Below, piece after piece: positions 7,390-16,712 of a stretch of DNA of 37,309 nt. The notes beneath the pieces were generated by a model that worked only from the letters and a program-made list of their open reading frames with translations, had not been told where the DNA came from and did no database searches. Source of the DNA: Armatimonadota bacterium. GTDB taxonomy: Bacteria > Armatimonadota > Zipacnadia > Zipacnadales > VGFC01. The stretch covers positions 1 to 37,309 of the forward strand of contig VGFC01000018.1 of the NCBI GenBank assembly GCA_016869045.1. The letters run 5' to 3'. A program made the translations under genes and the position numbers. Numbering within the stretch: the first letter of the stretch is position 1; each line of letters starts with the position of its first letter.

Positions 7390-8319
7390 TCACTTTGACA
7401 ACAAGAGGACCTTCACCAGAGCCAGCGTTCCCAGGAACAGCGTGACATAGGCGATGGCCCCGCGGAGCGTGCGGGGAGGCATGAGCTTGACGGTGTATGC
7501 CGCGAGGGGCACCGAGAGCAGCGCGCCGGCGAGCAGGGGCAGCGCGAGGCGCCACAGTGGCAAGTGACCCACCGCCATGCTGATGCCGAGGTAGATGAGG
7601 CAGGTCAACGCCTCGCCGAGGGCCGTGATGCCCACGGCGCGCTTTGCCTGGACGCCGGCCAGAATCTGTCCGCCCATCACCAGCGGCCCGTAGCCCCCGC
7701 CGGTAGAGCCCTTGTTGAAGGAGGCCAGGAGGCCCAGCGCGACCATTCGCCCCCAACTGAACGGCGCCGGGGGGCGCCTGCGCGTGGCGAGCATGAACAG
7801 ACCGATCGCGAGGATCAGGCAGCCCACCCAAACGCGGAGGTACTGCTCCTGTACGCGGGAGGTGAACACCACCGCCACCGCGCCGCCAATGAGCGAGCAT
7901 GAAGCGAGGGCCAACATGACGTGGAAGTCGTGAGAGCGGCGGTTGAACGTGACGTTCCCGATCGTGTGATGGGCCGCCCCGGCGGCGAAGCCCGCAACCA
8001 TTTGGCTGAACATGACCGCCGGTACGATGTCGCGCACCGGGAAGCCCAGGATGATCAGCAACGGCGTCAGCGTGGTGCCGTAGCCCATGCCGAGCGAGGA
8101 GTCGAAGTACTCGCAGACAAAGGCCGCCAGCGCCAGCCCGATCGCCAGCCCGACCCGGAAATGCACGGTGTACGACGCTCCGACGGTGGACTGCACGGTG
8201 AACGTCAGATAGACGAGCACGCCGCCCATCGCGCAGAGCGCCAGGAACCACAAGGTGCGCTTGCGGAGCCACGGCGGGCGGGAGGGGGCTTCAGGAGGAA
8301 CTGCCGTCTCGTCGGTCAT
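7390..8319 (-). CDS. TSUP (TauE/SafE) family membrane permease
   Basis: This is a 309-residue integral membrane protein. A polar, Pro-rich N-terminal tail (about 20 residues) is followed by hydrophobic segments beginning LWFLALCAMGGVLVYL. The sequence has the two-repeat pattern of the TSUP family: a GLAxG...GMGYGTTLTPLLIILGF stretch in the first half and SFNKGSTGGGYGPLVMGGQ in the second. Relatives export or import organosulfur and organic anions such as sulfite, sulfoacetate or taurine; the substrate here is unknown. It is the first gene of a likely minus-strand unit followed 83 bp later by the beta-galactosidase-like gene. Its promoter region is shared with the divergent GH116 gene. Confidence 0.88.
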   Translation of the reverse strand: MTDETAVPPEAPSRPPWLRKRTLWFLALCAMGGVLVYLTFTVQSTVGASYTVHFRVGLAIGLALAAFVCEYFDSSLGMGYGTTLTPLLIILGFPVRDIVPAVMFSQMVAGFAAGAAHHTIGNVTFNRRSHDFHVMLALASCSLIGGAVAVVFTSRVQEQYLRVWVGCLILAIGLFMLATRRRPPAPFSWGRMVALGLLASFNKGSTGGGYGPLVMGGQILAGVQAKRAVGITALGEALTCLIYLGISMAVGHLPLWRLALPLLAGALLSVPLAAYTVKLMPPRTLRGAIAYVTLFLGTLALVKVLLLSK

Positions 8320-8357
8320 CGGCCTGCTCGGTTCAAGATCGGAACTGACATAAGGGT

Positions 8358-8366
8358 ACTATAACA
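8358..8366 (-). promoter_or_regulatory. Possible extended -10 promoter for the TSUP permease
   Basis: Read on the minus strand the sequence is TGT-TATAGT, an extended -10 element with a 5/6 match to TATAAT, about 40 bp upstream of the start at 8319. No convincing -35 lies 17 bp further up. It falls in the 181-bp region between two divergent starts; the plus-strand promoter for the GH116 gene could not be fixed. Confidence 0.35.
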
Positions 8367-8500
8367 CTCTCATATGCTGCGCATGATAGCGTGAAAGGGG
8401 GAGGAAGTCAACCCGTCGCACCGTTTCCCGTGCCCCAAGCGAGGAACTCGCCGCCGCTGAGGTGAACCAGCCCACGCATTCGCCAACGGGAGGTCCTCAC

Positions 8501-11077
8501 ATGGCGCGTTCGCAGATTCCGTACAGCCGCAAACAGCTACTCAGCCGCGATTGGTTCCCACCGCTCACCGGGCGCAACCTCGACGAGGTGGCTTTCCCGC
8601 TCGGCGGGATCGGCACGGGGATGGTGAGCCTGGGCGGTTGGGGGCAGCTCCGCGACTGGGAGATTCGCAACCGTCCCGCCAAGGGCTACACGCTGCCGAA
8701 CGCCTTCTTCGCCTTGAAGGTCGGCACCGGGAAGCGGGCCGTCACGAAGCTGCTTCAGGGCCCGGCGGGGGGGAGCTTCGTCGGCGATGGGCACACGGTC
8801 CCGATGGGCGCCGGCCAGGGCCTCCCGCGCTTCCGGAACGTCTCCTTCGACGGGCGGTACCCGGTGGCAAACGTGAAGCTCAGCGACCCGACCTTCCCGC
8901 TCGAAGTGGAGTTGGAGGCCTTCAACCCGTTCATCCCGCTGAACGACAAGGACTCGGGCATCCCGGTCGCGATCCTCACCTACCGTCTGCGCAACCGCAG
9001 CCGGCGGCCGGTGAAGGCCACGCTCGTTGGCAACCTCACGAACATCGCCGGCGAGGGGACGGACGCCCGGCCGGTCAACCGCAAGCGTGCGGCCGGGGGC
9101 GTCACCGGCCTGTTCCTGAGTGCCGAGCAGGGCGGGAAGCCTGCGCCCGACCTCGGCTCGCTTGCGCTGAGCACGACCTGGCCGGATGCGAGCGTCTGGA
9201 CGAACTGGGAGGATGATCGCATCTCGAAGTTCTGGGAGGCAGTTGCGGAGTCCGACGTCTTCCCGCCGCGCGGGAAGGGCGGCTCAAGGACCGGCACGCT
9301 CGCCGCGCGGTGCACGGTGAAGCCCGGGCAGACGGTGGCGGTCACGTTCCTCATCACCTGGCACTTCCCGGTCTACGAGCACTGGCGGAAGCCCGAGTGC
9401 GGCTGCGCGCCGACGTGGCGCAACCGCTACGCGACCCTCTGGTCCGACGCCTGGGACGCGGCGGTCTACACGGCCCGGAACCTCGAGCGCCTCGACCGGG
9501 AAACGAAGCTCTTCCGCGACACGCTCTTCGCCTCGACCCTGCCGGCGGTGGCGCTCGACGCAGTCAGCTCGCAGATCTCCATCCTGAAGACCCCCACAGG
9601 TCTGCGGCTGGAGGACGGCACGTTCTATGGCTTCGAGGGCTGCTCGAACACGGTCGGGTGCTGCGAAGGCTCGTGTACGCATGTCTGGAACTACGCGCAG
9701 GCCCTGCCCTACCTGTTCCCGGCGCTGCAGCGGTCGGTGCGCGACGCCGAGTGGGCCAACAGCATGTTGGAGGACGGCTTCGTGACCTTCCGCATGCCGT
9801 TGCCCCTCGGAACGAAGGCGGAGCCGCACTTCCACCCGGCCGCCGACGGCCAGATGGGCACCGTGATGCAGGCGTACCGCGAGTGGCTCATCTGCGGGGA
9901 TGACGAGTGGCTGGAGCGCATCTGGCCGCAGGCGAAGCAGGCGCTGGAGTTCGCCTGGAAGTACTGGGACGCCGACCGCGACGGCGTGATGGAGGGGATG
10001 CAGCACAACACGTACGACATGGAGTTCTACGGCGCGAACACCATGATGGGGAGCCTGTACCTCGGCGCACTAAGGGCGGGGGAGGAGATGGCGAAGGTGG
10101 TTGGGGACCCGGACGTGGCGGCCACCTACCGTGACCTGTTCGAGCGGGGCTCGGCGTGGACCGACGAGCACCTGTTCAACGGCGAGTACTACGAGCAGCA
10201 GGTGAACCCCGATGCGCACCTCCCCTGGCCGGACAACCTCCGCAAGCTGGCGGAGGACCACGGTCGCGACGACAAGTTCCCCTGGCCCCGCTGGCAGTTC
10301 GGCAAGGGCTGCCTCTCCGACCAGCTCATCGGCCAGTGGATCGCGGAGATCGTGCAACTCGGTCCGCTGTACAAGCGCTCGCACATCCGCAAGACGCTGC
10401 GGTCGATCTTCCGCTACAACTGGCGTGCGGAGCTGCACGACCACCCGTGCCTGCTGCGCATCTACGCGCTCAACGATGAGCCCGGCCTCATCATCGGCAC
10501 CTGGCCGAAGGGCGGTCGGCCGGGCTACGCCTTCTGGTTCGCGGATGAGGTGTGGTGCGGGATCGAGTACCAGGTCGCCGCGCATCTGATCTACGAGGGG
10601 ATGGTGGAGGAGGGCCTGGCGATCGTGAAGGGCGTGCGCGATCGCTACACCGGGGAACGCCGCAACCCGTGGAATGAGATCGAGTGCGGCCATCACTACG
10701 CGCGCTCGATGGCGAGCTACTCCGTGATGCTCGCGCTGGCGGGCTTCCGCTACTCCGCGCCGGAGAAGCGAATCGGCTTCGCGCCCCGTGTCTTTGCCGA
10801 GGACTTCGCCTGCTTCTTCTCGGTCGCCTCGGGCTGGGGGCTTTACTCGCAGAAGGTGACGAGCTCGGGCATGGAGGCCTCAGTCAACGTCCGCTACGGG
10901 ACGCTGACCCTCCGCGAGCTTGAAATCGACGCCGCGTCCGCCGGGCGGGTTGCCGCCAAGGTCGGCCGGAAGACGCTGGCCGCAACGGTGCGCAAGCGGC
11001 GGGGCGACGTGACTGTCGTGTTCGGTGAGCCCGTCGAGATAAGGGCGGGGGAGACGCTGAAGGTGACGATCGGGTAG
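8501..11077 (+). CDS. GH116 family beta-glucosidase (GBA2-like)
   Basis: The ATG at 8501 was chosen because GGGAGG precedes it by about seven bases; an in-frame GTG at 8462 would add 13 residues without a ribosome site. The 858-residue protein has the N-terminal beta-domain signature LDEVAFPLGGIGTG followed by the region GGWGQLRDWEIRNRP. An (alpha/alpha)6 C-terminal domain follows, with CCEGSCTHVWNYAQALPYLFP (Glu389), GMQHNTYDMEFYG (Asp506) and later WPKGGRPGYAFWFADEVW. This is the GH116 architecture of bacterial and animal glucosylceramidase/beta-glucosidases. The nucleophile and acid/base residues are probably Glu389 and Asp506, by position. There is no signal peptide, so it is probably cytoplasmic. 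It is monocistronic, with a convergent gene 15 bp beyond. Confidence 0.93.
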   Translation: MARSQIPYSRKQLLSRDWFPPLTGRNLDEVAFPLGGIGTGMVSLGGWGQLRDWEIRNRPAKGYTLPNAFFALKVGTGKRAVTKLLQGPAGGSFVGDGHTVPMGAGQGLPRFRNVSFDGRYPVANVKLSDPTFPLEVELEAFNPFIPLNDKDSGIPVAILTYRLRNRSRRPVKATLVGNLTNIAGEGTDARPVNRKRAAGGVTGLFLSAEQGGKPAPDLGSLALSTTWPDASVWTNWEDDRISKFWEAVAESDVFPPRGKGGSRTGTLAARCTVKPGQTVAVTFLITWHFPVYEHWRKPECGCAPTWRNRYATLWSDAWDAAVYTARNLERLDRETKLFRDTLFASTLPAVALDAVSSQISILKTPTGLRLEDGTFYGFEGCSNTVGCCEGSCTHVWNYAQALPYLFPALQRSVRDAEWANSMLEDGFVTFRMPLPLGTKAEPHFHPAADGQMGTVMQAYREWLICGDDEWLERIWPQAKQALEFAWKYWDADRDGVMEGMQHNTYDMEFYGANTMMGSLYLGALRAGEEMAKVVGDPDVAATYRDLFERGSAWTDEHLFNGEYYEQQVNPDAHLPWPDNLRKLAEDHGRDDKFPWPRWQFGKGCLSDQLIGQWIAEIVQLGPLYKRSHIRKTLRSIFRYNWRAELHDHPCLLRIYALNDEPGLIIGTWPKGGRPGYAFWFADEVWCGIEYQVAAHLIYEGMVEEGLAIVKGVRDRYTGERRNPWNEIECGHHYARSMASYSVMLALAGFRYSAPEKRIGFAPRVFAEDFACFFSVASGWGLYSQKVTSSGMEASVNVRYGTLTLRELEIDAASAGRVAAKVGRKTLAATVRKRRGDVTVVFGEPVEIRAGETLKVTIG

Positions 11078-11091
11078 GAGCCGACGCGCGG

Positions 11092-11334
11092 CTAATGCAC
11101 CAGGAGACCCTCGACCGAGAGGTCCTCATCGAGGTCGGGCCAGTGGATGCCAACGCCGTCCCCGATGAGACGCCAGTTGGCCCGCTGCTCTTCGGTCGCG
11201 GCCCGTAGGCGCGGGAACCACTCGAGCGGCACGGTGACGGTACGGCCGTCCGACAACCGCACGGTCAAGGCATCGCTGTCCAGCGAGACGGACTCAGCCA
11301 GCGGGGGCGAGACCCTAACTGCCGAAGTGCTCAT
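11092..11334 (-). CDS. DUF2442 protein
   Basis: An 80-residue protein starting at the ATG at 11334, inside the end of the preceding gene (20-bp overlap). The sequence SVSLDSDALTVRLSDGRTVTVPLEWFPRLRAAT, followed by NWRLIGDGVGIHWPDLDEDLSVEGLL, is the DUF2442 pattern. The family is a small beta-rich domain that nearly always sits beside a DUF4160 gene in a toxin-antitoxin-like pair. Its biochemical activity is not established. It is the second gene of such a pair here. Confidence 0.88.
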   Translation of the reverse strand: MSTSAVRVSPPLAESVSLDSDALTVRLSDGRTVTVPLEWFPRLRAATEEQRANWRLIGDGVGIHWPDLDEDLSVEGLLVH

Positions 11335-11551
11335 GCCAGGCTCTCTCCAGGAAGTCGCGGTTCTCCTCCACAAGCCGCCTGAGCGTTCCCAGCTCTTGTG
11401 GACTGTACCCTGTTGAGCGGCATAGGGCTACCGGCTCCAGCCAGAACTTCGCGTAGCGGCCGCCGCCTTCGATGTGGATGTGCGGGGGCTCATGGCCCCC
11501 GTTGCTGAAGAAGAAGAGCCGGTGCCCTCGAACCCGCAGGACGGTCGGCAT
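11315..11551 (-). CDS. DUF4160 protein
   Basis: A 78-residue protein with AAGGGGG upstream of its ATG. The sequence TVLRVRGHRLFFFSNGGHEPPHIHIEGGGRYAKFWLEPVAL is diagnostic of DUF4160, including the conserved H-E-P-P-H-I-H cluster, which looks like a metal- or nucleotide-binding site. The C-terminal helix (ELGTLRRLVEENRDFLERAWHEHF) is also typical. It is followed in overlap by DUF2442. The pair lies 29 bp downstream of the large TPR gene on the same strand. It is thought of as a toxin-antitoxin-like module in other genomes, but direct evidence is lacking. Confidence 0.88.
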   Translation of the reverse strand: MPTVLRVRGHRLFFFSNGGHEPPHIHIEGGGRYAKFWLEPVALCRSTGYSPQELGTLRRLVEENRDFLERAWHEHFGS

Positions 11552-11580
11552 CGCGCGCCCCCTTGGTCCTCCGAGGCCCT

Positions 11581-14500
11581 CTACCTCGCCGCAACGCCGA
11601 TGACCTGCGCGGATGCACGCTCCGCAGTCCGCTCCTCCTCGAGGAGGCGGTTGAGTGCGGCCTCGGCCTCCGGGTTGCCCGGATCGAAGGCCAGCACCAT
11701 CGTGTACATGTCGGCGGCGCGGGCGGGAGCGCTAGCCCGTTCATAGGCCCGGGCGAGGCGCAGACCGTAGGACACCTCGGTGGGCCGCAAGTCCACGAGC
11801 CGCGCCAGCGCCCGCGCCTCCTGATCCGCCTGCCCGGTGACTTGGTAGGCCTGGGCCAGGGCGGCCAGGGCGACCTCGCTGTTGCGCCACACGTCGCAGA
11901 TGTCGTTCAGCGCCATGACCGTCTCAGCGGGAGCCTGATCGGCCAACACGTCGCTCAGGAGCGCAACAAGAGAGCGGCTCGGCCCCCGGTCGATGCCCAC
12001 CCTCCGCAGCGCCTCACACGCCGCCTCGGGGGAGATGGCCTTGGCCGCGAGCAGCTTGCGAATGCCGTCGATGCCTTGAGATTCGGAGGCGGCGCGGTTG
12101 AGCAGGAACGCGTACTCCCACAGCGCGTCCTCGGGCCGTCCGGCCATGGTGAGTGTAGCGGCGAGGCTGGCTCGGTAGTCCGAGGGCGCGCCCTCGTCTG
12201 CCGCCGCGCGCGACAGTTCGGCTACGGCGTCGGCGTACAGCCCCAGAGCGTGCTTCGCCAGCCCACGTACGTACGCCGCCTCCCCCTCCGTCCGCTGCGT
12301 CTCAACGGCCTGCGCCAGCACCGCCAGCGCCTTGTCCGGCTCCCCGTTCAGCAGGTGCGCATACGCCAGGCCGACCTCCACCGCGGCCTCCGGCGCCTGA
12401 CGCAGATTGGCCTGGAGCGTCGAGACCGCCTTCTGAGGGCCATAGAGCTTGGCCACGACGTCCACCAGTAGCCGCTGCCCGGCCGGGTCGGCCGCGTCAA
12501 GCTCGACGAGCCTGGAGGCCGCGCCGAACGCCGTCATCAGTTGGTCATCGTCAGCCGCGACGCGGGCCAGCTGCTCGAGCGCCTGGCGGTTGTCGGGGTT
12601 CAGCTCGAGGTAGCGGCTCAAGTACATGCGGCAGCGCCCGAGTTCGCCCTCGTCGCGGCAGAGGGCCACCAGCATCGTCAGCGCCTCGTAGTCGCTGGGA
12701 CGCGACCACATGTAGCGCGCGTACCGCTCGATCGCCTCGTCGCGCAGCCCCATCGCCGCGCACAGCTCCGCGGCGACACGCTGGAAGATCGCCCGCTTGG
12801 GGTAGATGCCCGCCAGCCCCCGCGCCTGCTCCAGTGCCGCTTCATCGCCGCACTGCCGCCGGTAGGCCGCGATCAGCGTTCGCACCGCCTCTGGCGGCGG
12901 GTCGGGCACGGCCAGCAGCGTGACGAGGAAATCCCGGCCTTTCTGCGGCGCGCCGGACCGCTCGTACGTCCGGATGAGGGCCTCAAGGTACTCCGTGTCA
13001 TCCGGGGCGGAGGCCGCCACCTGGCGCCGCAGCTTGATGGCCTCCTCGATCTGGCCCGCCAGTTCCGCGCACCTCGCCTGTCGGTCTAGCGCCCAGACAC
13101 TGCCCGGCCGATCTGTCACGATGCCGGCGAGCAGCTGCCCGGCCTTGTCGAGCTGGCGGGTCCTCAGATAGAGCGCCGCGAGGTCAGAGCGCATGATGAG
13201 GTTCTTCGGGTCACGCTGCAGCAGGAGTTCGTACTCACGGATGGCCTCCGGCAGCCGGCCCTCCGCGGCCAGCAGCCGGCCCAGCGGCGTGAGGTACTGC
13301 GTCTGGGTGGGGTCGAGGCGCTGGATCGCCTGGAGATGCACGATCGCGCCATCCAGGTCGCCCAGTTCCTCCGCCGAGCGCGCGAGGCGGTAGCGTGCTT
13401 CGGTGTTGTTGGGTTCCCGGCGCAGGACCTCCCACGCCTGGACGTCTGCCGCCCGCGTGTCCCCGAGGTCACGGTACACGTCGCTGAGGGCCAGGCGAAC
13501 GGAGACCGCGTTGGGCCGCATCGCTGCGAGGCTGATCAGCGCGTCGCGCGCCAGGTCGGGGCGATCCAGGTCCCGGGCCAGGTCCGCCACCGCCGCCAGG
13601 GCCACCTCGTTCTCCGGGTCGAGCGCGAGGCCGGTCTGGAAGGCCGCCAGGGCCTCCTCGTTCCGCCCGAGCTGTGCGAGGATGGTGCCCAACCGGAACG
13701 GCCACGCCGCCTCCCTCGGCTGCAGCACGGCGGCCCGGCGATACTGCTCGGCGGCCTCCTCCCGCTGCCCGAGCGCCACCAGGCAATCCGCCAGCGCCGC
13801 CCGCAGCTTGGGGTCCTGCGGCTGCTGACGGACCGCCTCCTGGTAGTGCGGTCGCGCGATGGCCGCCTGCCCGGCGTTCATGTATGTCTCCGCCAGGTTC
13901 AGGTGCAGTTGCAGGGCCTGGGGACCCCGCACGAGCGTCGAGAGCTTCTCATAGATCGCCAGGGCCTCACGGTGCAGGCCCAGCGCCTCGTCCTCCTTGG
14001 CCAACTCGCCGAGCAACACGGGGTCATTCGGCGTATCCGCCAACATCTCCCGCAGGAGCTGACGCGCGTCCAGGTGCCGCTCCGCCTTCTGGTACAGGTC
14101 GAGCATCGCGTAGCGTGCCCGTGAGTGCTTCGGTTCGAGCTGCAGAACCCGATCGTAGTACAGCTCCGCCTGCGGGACCTTGCCCAGCTTCGCATAGGCA
14201 TCGCCCAGGCTGATGAGGACGGAGGGATCGCGGGGCGAGCTGACCTCGGCAGCGCGCAGGTACGGCACCGCCGCCTGGGCCTGCCCTTGCTCCAGCAGCG
14301 ACCGGCCGTACGCATACGCTACCGGGCCGTCGCCCGCCAGTTCGTCCATTGCCGTACGCAGCACGTGCACGCACTCCGCATACTGCCCGAGCCGGAAATG
14401 GGCCAGCCCCAGCCCACGGCGTGAGGAGATCAGCCCGGGGGACACGGTCAGCGCGGAGTTGAAGGCCGTCACCGCGTAGCGGAGCTGCGACGTGCGCAGG

Positions 14501-14727
14501 TAGCACCAGCCGAGGTTGTCGTAGGCCTGATCGTTGCGGGGATCGATGAGGACGACACGGCGGAAGTAGCTGATCGCGCCCGAGTAGTCGCCGGCCCTCA
14601 TGAGCCGGTCGCCCGTCGCCATGTGTTGGCGGACGGTCTGGACCTCGGTCAGCGGCGGCTGCGCCCTTCCCAGTCCGGCGGCGAGCAGCAACACACCCAA
14701 CGAGACCACGACAACACGCCGAGCCAT
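11581..14727 (-). CDS. Large exported TPR-repeat protein
   Basis: The protein has 1048 residues. The start was set at the ATG at 14727, which opens a signal peptide (MARRVVVVSLGVLLLAAGLGRAQ) and has GGAGG about 12 bases upstream. The rest is almost entirely tetratricopeptide-type helix pairs of about 34 residues with the W/L-G/A-Y-A-P pattern. Examples are MRAGDYSGAISYFRRVVLIDP, then LGWCYLRTSQLRYAVTAFNSAL and many further repeats. No enzyme domain is visible. It is likely a periplasmic or outer-surface scaffold for protein complexes, such as secretion, polysaccharide export or cell-envelope assembly. It follows hisI after 25 bp and may be read through from the his genes, although its function seems unrelated. 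Confidence 0.85.
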   Translation of the reverse strand: MARRVVVVSLGVLLLAAGLGRAQPPLTEVQTVRQHMATGDRLMRAGDYSGAISYFRRVVLIDPRNDQAYDNLGWCYLRTSQLRYAVTAFNSALTVSPGLISSRRGLGLAHFRLGQYAECVHVLRTAMDELAGDGPVAYAYGRSLLEQGQAQAAVPYLRAAEVSSPRDPSVLISLGDAYAKLGKVPQAELYYDRVLQLEPKHSRARYAMLDLYQKAERHLDARQLLREMLADTPNDPVLLGELAKEDEALGLHREALAIYEKLSTLVRGPQALQLHLNLAETYMNAGQAAIARPHYQEAVRQQPQDPKLRAALADCLVALGQREEAAEQYRRAAVLQPREAAWPFRLGTILAQLGRNEEALAAFQTGLALDPENEVALAAVADLARDLDRPDLARDALISLAAMRPNAVSVRLALSDVYRDLGDTRAADVQAWEVLRREPNNTEARYRLARSAEELGDLDGAIVHLQAIQRLDPTQTQYLTPLGRLLAAEGRLPEAIREYELLLQRDPKNLIMRSDLAALYLRTRQLDKAGQLLAGIVTDRPGSVWALDRQARCAELAGQIEEAIKLRRQVAASAPDDTEYLEALIRTYERSGAPQKGRDFLVTLLAVPDPPPEAVRTLIAAYRRQCGDEAALEQARGLAGIYPKRAIFQRVAAELCAAMGLRDEAIERYARYMWSRPSDYEALTMLVALCRDEGELGRCRMYLSRYLELNPDNRQALEQLARVAADDDQLMTAFGAASRLVELDAADPAGQRLLVDVVAKLYGPQKAVSTLQANLRQAPEAAVEVGLAYAHLLNGEPDKALAVLAQAVETQRTEGEAAYVRGLAKHALGLYADAVAELSRAAADEGAPSDYRASLAATLTMAGRPEDALWEYAFLLNRAASESQGIDGIRKLLAAKAISPEAACEALRRVGIDRGPSRSLVALLSDVLADQAPAETVMALNDICDVWRNSEVALAALAQAYQVTGQADQEARALARLVDLRPTEVSYGLRLARAYERASAPARAADMYTMVLAFDPGNPEAEAALNRLLEEERTAERASAQVIGVAAR

Positions 14728-14752
14728 GGGGAGGGCCGACCTCCGGAGCGCC

Positions 14753-15118
14753 TCAGTACGGATCACAGAGGCGTTCTTCGGTGACCTCCCACTCTCCTCC
14801 TGCCAACTTCCGGCTGAAGCAGGATCGATAGCCCTCATGGCACGCCGCGCCGGTCTGCTCCACTTCCAGCAGCAGCGCATCGCCGTCACAGTCGCGGCGG
14901 AGGGAGACGACTCCCTGCACATTGCCCGAGGTCGCACCCTTCACCCAGAACTGCTGCCTGGATCGGGACCAGTAGGTCACGTTGCCCGTCTCGACGGTCC
15001 GCCGGACGGCCTCGCGGTTCATGTGGGCGACCATCAGGACCGCCCGCGAGGCCGCGTCAGTCACGATCACCGTGACGAGGCCGTCGGCATCATACTTCAG
15101 GTCATCGAGGTATGCCAT
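14753..15118 (-). CDS. hisI: Phosphoribosyl-AMP cyclohydrolase
   Basis: The protein has 121 residues, starting at the ATG at 15118 with GGAGG ten bases upstream. It catalyses the third step of histidine synthesis, opening the purine ring of phosphoribosyl-AMP. The family's features are all present: MVAHMNREAVRRTVETGNVTYWSRSRQQFWVKG, then RRDCDGDALLLEVEQTG and ACHEGYRSCF. The Cys of DCDGD and the two Cys of the final motif are the zinc ligands, and the Asp pair binds magnesium. There is no fused HisE (phosphoribosyl-ATP pyrophosphatase) domain, so hisE must be elsewhere. It follows hisF after 20 bp. Confidence 0.95.
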   Translation of the reverse strand: MAYLDDLKYDADGLVTVIVTDAASRAVLMVAHMNREAVRRTVETGNVTYWSRSRQQFWVKGATSGNVQGVVSLRRDCDGDALLLEVEQTGAACHEGYRSCFSRKLAGGEWEVTEERLCDPY

Positions 15119-15138
15119 ACTGTCCCCGCCTCCGCGCG

Positions 15139-15942
15139 TCACAGTCGCACCGGGATTCCGCACTCGCGCAGGCCCTCCTTGACGGCTCGCACCGACGTCT
15201 CCCGGAAGTGGAAGATGCTCGCCGCCAGCACCGCGTCGGCCTTGCCGTACATCAGGGCCTCCGCCATGTGCTCGACCGTACCCGCGCCGCCCGAGGCGAT
15301 GACGGGAACCCTCACCCGCTCGGCGATGCGGCGGAGCAGCTCGATATCATAGCCCGCCTTCGTCCCGTCCGCATCCATGCTGGTCACGAGCAGCTCGCCG
15401 GCGCCCCGCTCCTCGGCCTCGGTGACCCACTCCAGCGCATCGACCTCCGTCGGCTCGTGCCCGCCGTGCGTCCAGACCTTCCACTCGATCTCCTCGTCCG
15501 GCGCCGGCCCCAGACGCGAGTCGTCGCGCCCCGCCTTCGGCACGCGCTTGGCATCCACCGCCACCACGATGCACTGGCTCCCGAAGCTCTCCGCGCCCGC
15601 GTTGATGAGGTCGGGCGTCAGGATCGAGGCCGTCATGATGCTGACCTTGTCAGCGCCCGCTTTGGTGATCTCGCGGATGTCCTCCACGCTGCGAATGCCG
15701 CCCCCGACGGTGAACGGGATGAACACCTGCTCCGCCGTCCGCCGGACGATGTCCAGCATGATCTGCCGATGGTCCTTGGAGGCTGTGATGTCCAGGAACA
15801 CCAACTCGTCGGCCATCTCCTGGTCGTACCACGCCGCCTGCTCCACTGGATCGCCCGCGTCCCGATGGTCGATGTACTTCACACCCTTGACCACGCGCCC
15901 GTCGGTCACGTCCAGGCAGGGGATGATGCGTCTGGTCAGCAT
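15139..15942 (-). CDS. hisF: Imidazole glycerol phosphate synthase, cyclase subunit
   Basis: A 267-residue TIM-barrel protein beginning [20 protein letters not shown], which contains the first catalytic Asp. The second catalytic Asp is in [10 protein letters not shown]. The loops [20 protein letters not shown] and [13 protein letters not shown] bind the phosphate groups. With HisH it converts PRFAR and glutamine-derived ammonia to IGP and AICAR. A stretch after AVDAKR ([19 protein letters not shown]) is longer than in the best-known homologues but in a surface loop. An AGAGGG ribosome site lies close upstream. The left repeat of the RAYT element begins only 22 bp before the start codon, separating hisF from hisA. 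Confidence 0.97.
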   Translation of the reverse strand: MLTRRIIPCLDVTDGRVVKGVKYIDHRDAGDPVEQAAWYDQEMADELVFLDITASKDHRQIMLDIVRRTAEQVFIPFTVGGGIRSVEDIREITKAGADKVSIMTASILTPDLINAGAESFGSQCIVVAVDAKRVPKAGRDDSRLGPAPDEEIEWKVWTHGGHEPTEVDALEWVTEAEERGAGELLVTSMDADGTKAGYDIELLRRIAERVRVPVIASGGAGTVEHMAEALMYGKADAVLAASIFHFRETSVRAVKEGLRECGIPVRL

Positions 15943-15964
15943 GTGCGTGCCCTCTGGTCGTCAA

Positions 15965-16016
15965 GGACTGTCCAAGTTTCGGTCCCGCTTGCGGGACCGA
16001 GACGCATGGACTGTCC
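15965..16016. repeat. Left REP-like repeat of the RAYT element
   Basis: The 52-bp repeat starts and ends with GGACTGTCC (15965-15973, 16008-16016), itself a 4-bp palindrome around one base. Between these lies a perfect hairpin with arms TCGGTCCCGC (15979-15988) and GCGGGACCGA (15991-16000) and a TT loop. Its sequence is the near-exact reverse complement of the copy at 16713-16765. Confidence 0.9.
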
Positions 16017-16036
16017 GCTGTGGTTGGAGCGACGTG

Positions 16037-16681
16037 TCACGACCGACGTTCGTCCGGTGCGCGGCCTGCATCCTCGGCGGCGCTGCGCCTCAACCAGTCA
16101 TCCCCGTACGGCGATCCCGTCCGCGTGTGCTCCCGGAGCCTGTTCAGCATGCACTCGTCCTCCTCGCTCACGAGCCAGGAAGCCCAGTCGTCCACCCTCG
16201 CGAGCAGCGGCAGGCCACTCGCGAGAACCGGATCGGGTCGAAGGCCGCAGTGCGCGGGTGCACTGCTCCAGGCGTAGGACTCGGCGCGCTCGACGAGGTG
16301 CGCACGCACTGGGTTCCGCTCCACATATCGCACGGCCTCCCAGAGGTGCGCGTCGTCGAGCGGGCAGGAGTAGTACCTCCCCTGCCACAGGTGGCCGTCG
16401 CCGCCGCGTTCCTCGTTGCACGCCTGAGCGTGCCTCGTGTGGACGACGCGGCCTACGTTAGAGAGCGCCGTCTCGTTCTCCGGGACGGCGATGAGATGAA
16501 CGTGGTTGCTCATCAGGCAGTAGGCCCAGATGCGGAGATCATACTTGCGTGCTGCTTCGGCCAGCCACACGAGGTAGCGTTGGAAGTGGCGGTCAGATAG
16601 GAACACGTCCTCGCGGTGGTGGCCGCGATGGGTCATGTGGTGCGGGAAGCCGGGAAGGACGATCCGGGCCGTGCGAGACAT
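16037..16681 (-). CDS. REP-associated tyrosine transposase (RAYT, Y1/HUH family)
   Basis: The protein has 214 residues from the ATG at 16681 ([20 protein letters not shown]). Another in-frame ATG at 16723 lies inside the right repeat and would add 14 residues; it is less likely. The HUH metal site is LMSNHVHLI (His60, His62), and the candidate nucleophilic Tyr is in WQGRYYSC (Tyr103/104). The intervening pattern [20 protein letters not shown] is typical of TnpA_REP proteins. These act on REP hairpins as single strands, nicking beside them; most are domesticated single copies. All key residues are intact, and the flanking repeats are well preserved, so the element may be recent. Base composition is like its neighbours. 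Confidence 0.93.
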   Translation of the reverse strand: MSRTARIVLPGFPHHMTHRGHHREDVFLSDRHFQRYLVWLAEAARKYDLRIWAYCLMSNHVHLIAVPENETALSNVGRVVHTRHAQACNEERGGDGHLWQGRYYSCPLDDAHLWEAVRYVERNPVRAHLVERAESYAWSSAPAHCGLRPDPVLASGLPLLARVDDWASWLVSEEDECMLNRLREHTRTGSPYGDDWLRRSAAEDAGRAPDERRS

Positions 16682-16712
16682 GCGCGTCGCCTTTGTGGTG
16701 ACATGGAAGAGG

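Noticed and set aside
5657-7450. Long plus-strand open frame (597 codons)
   Set aside because: It is antisense to the beta-galactosidase-like gene, rich in Arg, Leu and His from GC-skewed codon positions, and has no recognisable domain.
7307-8272. Upstream extension of the beta-galactosidase-like frame to give a 1194-residue protein
   Set aside because: The added part is an out-of-frame shadow of the TSUP permease gene; it is Arg/Pro-rich and has no domain. A strong ribosome site and signal peptide mark the real start at 7306.
8337-8376. Plus-strand promoter for the GH116 gene (TATAAC at 8360 or CTGACA at 8346)
   Set aside because: Neither has a matching partner hexamer at 16-18 bp, so no promoter was called on that strand.
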